DNA from: a bacterium
GTDB taxonomy: Bacteria > Desulfobacterota_D > UBA1144
Direction of reading: 5' to 3'
Assembly (NCBI GenBank): GCA_002701605.2
Contig: NZWF02000014.1
Coordinates: forward strand, 21,210-26,314
Length of the DNA stretch: 5,105 nucleotides
Numbering within the stretch: position 1 is the stretch's first letter; every line of letters begins with the position of its first letter. The notes beneath the pieces were generated by a model. That model was not told where the DNA came from. It saw only the letters and a list, made by a program, of their open reading frames with translations, and searched no databases. Below, piece by piece: positions 1-5,105 of the stretch. The position numbers and the translations under genes are program-made.

Positions 1-1146
1 GAGAAAAGATGTGTCACATGTCATGTTGTTGGCAGAGGGAAATTTGTGGGTCCTGATTTATGGAATGTCTCGAAGAAATATAATAAGTCTGACCTGATTC
101 AGTGGATTAATAATCCAGATCAGATTTATGAAAAATATGGAAAAAAACCTTTTAACAATGGTTACCCCCCAATGCCAAATATGAATGTATCTACAAGTGA
201 GTCTATAAAAATCATTTCATACTTGAATGATATTTCTAAAAAAGTAAAGAAAGGTTCAAAGGTATCTATTAAAGGTACCGTTAATAATTATTCTTCTACT
301 GAAGCTGCTGAGTATGAAGTGCAACTTGATACTGTCATGGCTGATAAAGTTTTAAATACTTATAAAGTTTCTACAAGTGAAGGATATTTTTTAATAGACA
401 ACTTAGAGGGTAATATTGCCTATAAAATTAAGATATTCCATGATGGAATTGAGTACTCAACTGATAAATTTTACTTTTCCCCATTGGAGTTAAATAAAGA
501 GGTAGAATTAACTGTATATGACTCGACAATGGATTCTAGCAATATTGAGATTGAGTCTACTCATTTAGTTGTTAATTATGATGATAAAAGCGATGTAGTT
601 GTAATAGCTGAGATTTTTAATATTTACAATAATTCTAATATGATTTTTTTCGGTTCAAATGACAGTAGAGACCCTAATAGAGAAATTATAGAACTTTCAC
701 TATTTAACAATATAGAAGAATTAAACTTTCCTCACAGAAATACATCTTCATTCAAGATTTCAGATGATTCTATAATTGATACAATTCCATTGCCTCCCGG
801 TGGCAGAAGAATTGTTTTCACTTATGTAACAAAATTAGATTTATTAGGTACTACAATTTCGAAAAAGTTCCTTAATAAAATCCCCTCTTTAACAATAATA
901 GTTCCAGAAGACAAAGTAGATCTTAAAATTGAAGGTTTAGAATATTCAAAAAAATCCTCAGAGATTGAAGAATTAAAGGATCAAAATTATGTTACATATT
1001 CAATGAGTAAAATAGAAATTGGTGATAAAATAGAGTTATCGTTCTCCAATTTTCAATCTTTTTTTACACCAAAGATTTTAATATCAGCTATTTCAATAAT
1101 AGTGATAATTTTCTTAAGTATTTTCTTTGTTAAAAAAAGATTATGA
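1..1146 (+). CDS. Membrane-anchored c-type cytochrome with beta-rich Ig-like/carboxypeptidase-regulatory-like region (5' partial)
   Basis: The reading frame is open from the first base and ends at TGA 1144-1146, giving 381 residues; the N-terminus, including any signal peptide, lies outside the window. An in-frame GTG at 46 is not the start, because upstream codons encode a heme-c site, CVTCH (fragment residues 4-8: two Cys for thioether bonds, His as axial ligand). The class-I-like cytochrome fold continues to about residue 78; PPMPNM (56-61) supplies the likely distal ligand, M58 or M61, followed by a helix typical of the domain end (SESIKIISYL). Residues about 86-350 are beta-rich. GTVNNYSS and SEGYFLIDNL resemble carboxypeptidase-regulatory-like domains, and PLPPGGRRIVFTY is a second conserved-looking strand. 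One hydrophobic helix (about 358-378) and terminal KKRL suggest a protein outside the cytoplasmic membrane with a short cytoplasmic tail. It presumably carries electrons in respiration or assists a cytochrome complex; the partner is unknown. From memory, similar architectures occur in Chloroflexota. Confidence 0.85.
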   Translation, partial: EKRCVTCHVVGRGKFVGPDLWNVSKKYNKSDLIQWINNPDQIYEKYGKKPFNNGYPPMPNMNVSTSESIKIISYLNDISKKVKKGSKVSIKGTVNNYSSTEAAEYEVQLDTVMADKVLNTYKVSTSEGYFLIDNLEGNIAYKIKIFHDGIEYSTDKFYFSPLELNKEVELTVYDSTMDSSNIEIESTHLVVNYDDKSDVVVIAEIFNIYNNSNMIFFGSNDSRDPNREIIELSLFNNIEELNFPHRNTSSFKISDDSIIDTIPLPPGGRRIVFTYVTKLDLLGTTISKKFLNKIPSLTIIVPEDKVDLKIEGLEYSKKSSEIEELKDQNYVTYSMSKIEIGDKIELSFSNFQSFFTPKILISAISIIVIIFLSIFFVKKRL

Positions 1147-1845
1147 ACTGAACAAGGAAACAATTCCAATTCCAAGAATATTAGCTGTTGAGCACTTTAA
1201 AATATTTTTACCTAATGAAAAAATTTTGAATTCATTCTCTTTAGCTAATTTTATTTCTTCATCAGTAAAACCACCTTCAGGTCCAATTATTATCGATACT
1301 TTGTCTGACTTAGTGAAATTTGTTTCTGAAATAGTTACATCAGAATTTTCATAAAAAATAATCTTCTCACCATTATGGTCTTGGTTAAATATTTCATTAA
1401 ACTGTATAGGTTCACTAATTTGCATTAAATCAGTTCTACCACATTGCTCAGTAGCATTTTTGATAATTTCATTCCATCTTTCTTTTTTTTCTTTGGTCTT
1501 TTTAATTGTCCTTTTGGATATAACTGGATTAAATGAAGTGACTCCAAGTTCAACACTTTTTTCTATAAGATCATCAATTAGATTTCCTTTTGGAATTGAT
1601 TGAAAAACTTTTATTGAACTTCTTTTATCTGATAATGAATCTAATTCATATTGAATTTCAACTAATACAGATTTTTTTAATATCTTTTGGATTTTACAAT
1701 AGAACTCTTTTCCATTTTCATTAAAAAGTACAATGCTTTCATTAGTTTTAATCTTTAATACTCGAATAGCATGGTGATAAAAATCACTATCAAGTTCAAC
1801 AACATGATCTTTAACTAATTTCTTCTTACATAAAAATCGTTTCAA
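1141..1845 (-). CDS. rsmE: 16S rRNA (uracil-1498-N3)-methyltransferase RsmE
   Basis: This cytoplasmic SPOUT-class enzyme uses AdoMet to methylate N3 of U1498 in helix 44 of 16S rRNA, near the decoding site. The 234-residue product is close to the family's usual 240-250. The N-terminal PUA-like domain shows KRFL at the start and HHAIRVLK (24-31). The SPOUT domain shows IPKG (84-87), IEKSVELGV (94-102), ERWNEIIKNATEQCGR (122-137) and the AdoMet-binding knot loop IIGPEGGFTDEE (186-197). The final knot motif reads LGKNILKCSTANI (211-223), where most members have LGxRILRxETA, so the usual Arg and Glu are replaced. The chosen start is TTG at 1845-1843, since an in-frame TAA lies at 1854-1852 and no ATG occurs before residue 141; ATT at 1851-1849 is the only other upstream option. 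The gene follows the CobA-HemD fusion by one base, so translational coupling is likely. Its TAA overlaps the end of the convergent cytochrome gene. Confidence 0.95.
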   Translation of the reverse strand: MKRFLCKKKLVKDHVVELDSDFYHHAIRVLKIKTNESIVLFNENGKEFYCKIQKILKKSVLVEIQYELDSLSDKRSSIKVFQSIPKGNLIDDLIEKSVELGVTSFNPVISKRTIKKTKEKKERWNEIIKNATEQCGRTDLMQISEPIQFNEIFNQDHNGEKIIFYENSDVTISETNFTKSDKVSIIIGPEGGFTDEEIKLAKENEFKIFSLGKNILKCSTANILGIGIVSLFSS

Positions 1846-1846
1846 A

Positions 1847-3349
1847 TTAATTTACAATTTCCTTTAATAAATTTTCTATTGTAAATTTTTTTGCAATCTT
1901 TGTCGCTGTGAAGCCATAATCTGAAAGAGTTTGTGCTGTTATTGGACCAATACAGAAAAACTTAACTTGTTTTTCTTTTTTTAAAGAATTTGGGGAAACA
2001 TACTTGAAAAAATTATGAACAGTAGAAGAACTTGTAAAAGTTATACCATAAATATTGTTATTAATTATTTGTGAAAGGATATCTTTCTTAATATGAGATT
2101 TTGGAGTTACAGACTCATATATTTTTAGTTCTTTTATTTTATTTCCTAAATTTTTAAGTTCATCAACAAGTATCTCTCTAGAACCTTTAGCTCTAGGAAT
2201 TAAAATGTTTTGACCTGATATATTTCGTGTTTTAAATTCACTCACTAGCGCCTCAGCAATAAATTTCTTAGGAATCAAATTTACTTTTAACCCATACTTA
2301 TTTATATTTCTTGCTGTTTCGCTTCCAATAGCTGCAATTTTTATATTTCCCAAAGATCTTATGTCATCGAATTTAGAAAAAAAGTTGTCAAAAAATTGAT
2401 TTACTCCATTAACACTTGTAAAAATAATCCAGTCATAATCGTTAACTTTATTTATTGTATCCAATATAGATTTAGATTTTATTGGTCTAATTTCTATAGT
2501 TGGGATTTCTATTGCTTCACCACCATTTTCAAAAATTTTATTTACCAAATTACTTGCATCTTTACGAGCTCTGGTGACTACAATTTTTTTCCCAAATAAA
2601 GGTTTGCTCTCAAACCAGTTTATTTTATTTCTTAACTTACATACTTCACCAATTACAATAATTGATGGTGATTTTATATTCTCTATTGTGATTTTTTCGT
2701 TAATGTTTTTCAAATTTCCCATTACAGTTTTTTGCCTAGCATAAGTTCCCCATTGGATAGCAGCGATAGGCGTTTTTGTTGACATCCCATGTTTAATCAG
2801 ATTCCTGATATTAGATTTTAAGTTTTTAGTTCCCATAAGGAAGACTATTGATTTGCTTTTTGCAAGACCAGGCCAGTCAATTGTAGATTTATTTTTAAGA
2901 GGGTCCTCATGACCTGTTACTATAGATACTGTACTTGTTATGTCTCTATGAGTAATTGGTATTCCAGCATATGCAGGAACAGCTATTGCAGATGTTACAC
3001 CAGGTACTATCTCAAATTTAATTCTATTTTTCTTTAAATATTCTGCTTCTTCGCCACCCCTTCCAAAAAGAAGAGGATCGCCACCTTTCAATCTAACAAC
3101 TGTTCCTATTCCTTTTTTTGCTAATGAAACTAATTTTCTATTTATTTGATCCTGACTCATGGCTTTAAAACCTAATCTCTTTCCTGCATTTACTAAGCTA
3201 CAAGATGCTTTAGCATTTTTTAGAAGAGTTGGATTTGATAAATAGTCATAAACAATAGCATCGGCATTAGAGATTAGGCTTAATGCTTTTTGAGTTATTA
3301 ATCCAGGGTCACCTGGACCAGCCCCCACAAGGTATACAATTGTTTTCAT
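1847..3349 (-). CDS. cobA-hemD: Fused uroporphyrinogen-III C-methyltransferase (SUMT) / uroporphyrinogen-III synthase
   Basis: This is a two-domain tetrapyrrole enzyme of 500 residues. The C-terminal HemD half cyclises hydroxymethylbilane to uroporphyrinogen III. The N-terminal SUMT half methylates C2 and C7 with AdoMet to give precorrin-2, the entry to siroheme and cobalamin. SUMT (about 1-245) shows GAGPGDPG (9-16), VVRLKGGDP (84-92), LFGRGGEEAEYL (94-105), VPGVTSA (115-121), GIPITHRD (129-136), MGTKNL (172-177) and IQWGTYARQKTV (198-209). After a short linker around WFE (245-247), HemD (about 252-500) shows GKKIVVTRA, IIFTSVNGV (308-316), AIGSETA (340-346), IPRAKGSRE (384-392), TFTSSSTV (437-444) and CIGPITAQT (466-474). 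I chose ATG 3349, because MKTIVYLVGAGPGDPG fits the family; a TTG six codons upstream gives an atypical MVCFHT extension. No NirC/CysG-type dehydrogenase-ferrochelatase domain is present, so precorrin-2 oxidation must be encoded elsewhere. hemB and hemC, frequent neighbours of such fusions, are absent here. No strong Shine-Dalgarno is visible. Confidence 0.95.
   Translation of the reverse strand: MKTIVYLVGAGPGDPGLITQKALSLISNADAIVYDYLSNPTLLKNAKASCSLVNAGKRLGFKAMSQDQINRKLVSLAKKGIGTVVRLKGGDPLLFGRGGEEAEYLKKNRIKFEIVPGVTSAIAVPAYAGIPITHRDITSTVSIVTGHEDPLKNKSTIDWPGLAKSKSIVFLMGTKNLKSNIRNLIKHGMSTKTPIAAIQWGTYARQKTVMGNLKNINEKITIENIKSPSIIVIGEVCKLRNKINWFESKPLFGKKIVVTRARKDASNLVNKIFENGGEAIEIPTIEIRPIKSKSILDTINKVNDYDWIIFTSVNGVNQFFDNFFSKFDDIRSLGNIKIAAIGSETARNINKYGLKVNLIPKKFIAEALVSEFKTRNISGQNILIPRAKGSREILVDELKNLGNKIKELKIYESVTPKSHIKKDILSQIINNNIYGITFTSSSTVHNFFKYVSPNSLKKEKQVKFFCIGPITAQTLSDYGFTATKIAKKFTIENLLKEIVN
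1860..1865 (-). promoter_or_regulatory. Possible ribosome binding site of rsmE
   Basis: On the minus strand AAAGGA lies inside the last codons of cobA-hemD. It is 14 bases from the TTG start at 1845, longer than the usual 5-10, but 8 bases from an in-frame ATT at 1851-1849. Either the site is fortuitous, initiation depends on coupling to termination of the upstream gene, or the rare ATT is used. I favour TTG with coupling. Confidence 0.3.
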
Positions 3350-3414
3350 AGTATGAAAGCAAACCAAAAAGATTATTAAAAGTCAATGAATTGATTATCC
3401 GTTACAATATAATT
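3350..3414. other. Divergent intergenic region between cobA-hemD and uvrB
   Basis: These 65 bases are the only non-coding stretch in the window and must contain both outward promoters, unless either gene is driven from further away. On the plus strand a -10-like element sits next to uvrB. On the minus strand TTGACT (3386-3381) resembles a -35 and GATAAT (3399-3394) resembles a -10, but neither has a well-spaced partner, so the cobA-hemD promoter cannot be placed. I see no LexA-type palindrome (GAAC...GTTC or CTGT...ACAG), riboswitch-like structure or terminator. Confidence 0.7.
3403..3413 (+). promoter_or_regulatory. Probable uvrB -10 element (TACAAT overlapping TATAAT), suggesting a leaderless transcript
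   Basis: TACAAT at 3403-3408 shares its last T with a perfect TATAAT at 3408-3413. TACAAT ends six bases before the ATG at 3415, so transcription would begin at or next to the initiation codon. TATAAT itself would place the start inside the gene, so TACAAT is the more sensible -10. No Shine-Dalgarno precedes the ATG, which agrees with leaderless initiation. No clear -35 occurs at the 16-18 base spacing; TTGATT at 3391 is too close. The area is AT-rich, so a chance match is possible. Confidence 0.45.
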
Positions 3415-5105
3415 ATGAATTCCTTTCAAGTTAAAGTTAAATATACTCCTCAAGGTGATCAACCAAAAGCAATTAAGAAATTGTCTACAAATATTAATAA
3501 TGGAGTTCCTGGGCAAACACTTTTAGGAGTTACTGGAAGTGGAAAAACTTTTACAATAGCAAATATGATTGAAAAAGTAGGTAAGCCAACACTAATTATG
3601 GCTCACAATAAAACTCTTGCAGCTCAACTCTATGAAGAATTTAAAGAAGTATTCCCTAACAACTCTGTTCATTATTTTGTTAGCTATTATGATTATTATC
3701 AACCAGAGGCATATATTCCATCATCTAAAACTTATATTGCTAAGGATTCAAAGATTAACGATCATATAGACCAGTTAAGACATGCAGCAACCAGTGCTTT
3801 ATTTGATCGTCAAGATGTAATCATTGTTTCAAGTGTCTCATGTATATATGGAATTGGTTCACCTAAGGAATACTATGAAATGATAATAAATCTAAATGTT
3901 AATCAAAGTATTAGTAGAGATAAGTTGTTAGAAGGTTTAACCGATGTTCAATATGAGAGGTCAAGAATTGAACTCAATAGAGGCAATTTTAGAGCAATAG
4001 GTAATTATGTGGATATTCTGCCCTCGAATTATGAGGATAAAGGAATCAAAATAAAATTTGATGATAATAAAATTGATAAAATTTATCAGATTGATGCGGC
4101 TTCTTCTGAAGTTGTTAAAGAATTAGATTCGGTAAATATTTTCCCAAGCTCACATTATGTGGTTGAAAAATTAACTACTGAGAGAGCTATTAAGTCGATT
4201 CAAAAAGAACTTAAAAATCAAATAAATTTTTTCAAAAAAATAGGTAAGTATGATGAAATGAAGAGAATTGAGGAAAGGACAACAAAAGACATAGAGTTGA
4301 TGGATATAATGGGATTTTGTCCTGGTATAGAAAATTATTCTAGACATCTCGATCAAAGGAAAGCAGGAGAACCACCTAATACACTTATCGATTATTTTCC
4401 TGACGATTTTCTTTTAGTGATAGACGAAAGTCATCAAACAATACCTCAAATTAGGGGTATGTATGAAGGTGACAAATCTCGTAAGTCAACATTGGTTGAA
4501 CACGGATTTAGATTGCCCTCTGCCTTGGACAATAGGCCTTTAAATATAAAAGAATTTGAGAAAAGGATTAATCAAGTCGTATATGTATCAGCTACACCAT
4601 CAAATTATGAGGTTGAAAAATCTGGTGATAGTATTATTGAGCAAATTATTAGGCCTACAGGTTTAATAGACCCTACAATTCAAATAAAATCATCAAAAAA
4701 TCAAATTGATGATTTATTAATAGAAATAAACAGAAGAATTGATAAAAAAGAAAAAATACTTGTGACAACTCTTACAAAAAGAATGGCTGAGGAATTGACT
4801 GAATTTTATAAAGAACAAGGATTGAGGATTGAATACATGCATTCTGATATTAAAACTTTAGAAAGAATTGAGATAATCAAAAATTTAAGAGCTGATAAGT
4901 TTGATGTGCTTGTGGGTATAAATTTGCTTAGAGAGGGATTAGACTTGCCTGAAGTTTCATTAGTCGCAGTTCTGGATGCAGATAAAGAAGGGTATTTAAG
5001 ATCAGAAACTTCTTTGATTCAAATCTTTGGAAGAGCAGCTAGAAATTTAAATGGACATGTAATTTTATATGCAGATCAAATAACCAATTCTATGGAGAGG
5101 GCTAT
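3415..5105 (+). CDS. uvrB: Excinuclease ABC subunit UvrB (3' partial)
   Basis: UvrB is the damage-verifying helicase-like subunit of nucleotide excision repair: UvrA loads it on DNA, and it then recruits UvrC for dual incision. The frame is open for 563 codons without a stop and is cut by the window edge. The family is usually about 660-680 residues, so the final 100 or so, including the C-terminal UVR domain that contacts UvrC, are missing. Visible features are [10 protein letters not shown] (11-20), Walker A GVTGSGKT (38-45), the DNA-clamping beta-hairpin [10 protein letters not shown] (91-100) with its aromatic residues, Walker B/motif II DESH (337-340), motif [13 protein letters not shown] (390-399), motif [14 protein letters not shown] (503-515) and motif [11 protein letters not shown] (536-544). 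In the UvrA-interacting domain, [14 protein letters not shown] (189-202) departs slightly from the usual RGxFRVRGDxxEI. ATG 3415 is preferred because [17 protein letters not shown] matches the normal family N-terminus. The gene is divergent from cobA-hemD, 65 bases away. Confidence 0.97.
   Translation, partial: MNSFQVKVKYTPQGDQPKAIKKLSTNINNGVPGQTLLGVTGSGKTFTIANMIEKVGKPTLIMAHNKTLAAQLYEEFKEVFPNNSVHYFVSYYDYYQPEAYIPSSKTYIAKDSKINDHIDQLRHAATSALFDRQDVIIVSSVSCIYGIGSPKEYYEMIINLNVNQSISRDKLLEGLTDVQYERSRIELNRGNFRAIGNYVDILPSNYEDKGIKIKFDDNKIDKIYQIDAASSEVVKELDSVNIFPSSHYVVEKLTTERAIKSIQKELKNQINFFKKIGKYDEMKRIEERTTKDIELMDIMGFCPGIENYSRHLDQRKAGEPPNTLIDYFPDDFLLVIDESHQTIPQIRGMYEGDKSRKSTLVEHGFRLPSALDNRPLNIKEFEKRINQVVYVSATPSNYEVEKSGDSIIEQIIRPTGLIDPTIQIKSSKNQIDDLLIEINRRIDKKEKILVTTLTKRMAEELTEFYKEQGLRIEYMHSDIKTLERIEIIKNLRADKFDVLVGINLLREGLDLPEVSLVAVLDADKEGYLRSETSLIQIFGRAARNLNGHVILYADQITNSMERA

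Noticed and set aside
46..48. GTG as the start of the cytochrome gene
   Set aside because: The same frame is open to base 1 and encodes CVTCH upstream, so this GTG is an internal Val codon of a truncated gene.
1122..1160. Intrinsic terminator at the convergent junction
   Set aside because: The stem is almost all A-T, includes a G-T pair, has a 19-base loop, and lacks a T-tract on either strand.
1127..1354. Plus-strand 75-codon open frame
   Set aside because: It lies almost wholly antisense to rsmE, whose product has clear family motifs, and it resembles no known protein.
2396..2599. Plus-strand 67-codon open frame
   Set aside because: It is antisense to the HemD domain, with composition typical of a chance frame in AT-rich DNA.
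3350..3367. Six-codon N-terminal extension of cobA-hemD from TTG 3367
   Set aside because: MVCFHT precedes the normal family N-terminus, TTG is weaker than the ATG at 3349, and no ribosome binding site supports it.
3408..3413. Perfect TATAAT as the functional uvrB -10 box
   Set aside because: Only one base separates it from the ATG, so transcription would begin inside the gene; the overlapping TACAAT is better placed.
3350..3414. SOS (LexA) box controlling uvrB
   Set aside because: Neither a GAAC-N4-GTTC nor a CTGT-N8-ACAG palindrome is visible in the intergenic region.
4171..4356. Minus-strand 61-codon open frame
   Set aside because: It is antisense to the middle of uvrB, with no recognisable domain or upstream signal.

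Overview
The window is an AT-rich bacterial segment, roughly 70% A+T by eye. It is densely packed with four protein genes, two of them cut by the window edges. I found no RNA gene, mobile element, CRISPR array or long repeat. Both minus-strand genes are dense in AT-rich codons, and rsmE probably uses a TTG start. The mix of a fused uroporphyrinogen-III methyltransferase/synthase and a membrane-anchored cytochrome c with a beta-rich Ig-like/carboxypeptidase-regulatory-like region recalls low-GC Chloroflexota, for example marine SAR202-type genomes. That assignment is an inference from protein architecture, not a search result. Clostridia-like or other deep bacterial lineages remain possible.

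Layout: (1) Positions 1-1146, plus strand: the 3' part of a c-type cytochrome gene. It has CVTCH at the very start of the window, a probable Met ligand near PPMPNM, a long extracytoplasmic beta-rich region, and one C-terminal membrane helix ending in KKRL. (2) Positions 1141-1845, minus strand: rsmE, the 16S rRNA m3U1498 methyltransferase, converging on the cytochrome gene with a 6-base overlap. (3) Positions 1847-3349, minus strand: a two-domain CobA-HemD fusion lying one base upstream of rsmE, so the two very likely form one transcription unit. (4) Positions 3350-3414: a 65-base divergent intergenic region, the only real non-coding DNA here. (5) Positions 3415-5105, plus strand: uvrB, open at the right edge, with an excellent -10-like element so close to its ATG that the mRNA may be leaderless.

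How the genes relate: HemD makes uroporphyrinogen III, the common precursor of heme, siroheme and cobalamin. The fused SUMT domain diverts it to precorrin-2. The neighbouring cytochrome needs heme, which is a plausible but unproven thematic link. The minus-strand pair joins two unrelated AdoMet-dependent methyltransferases, one acting on a tetrapyrrole and one on rRNA. uvrB is divergently oriented and probably controlled independently. I see no convincing undescribed system; the window is mainly housekeeping. The points worth checking are the cytochrome fusion protein, the altered RsmE C-terminal motif and the apparent leaderless uvrB promoter.
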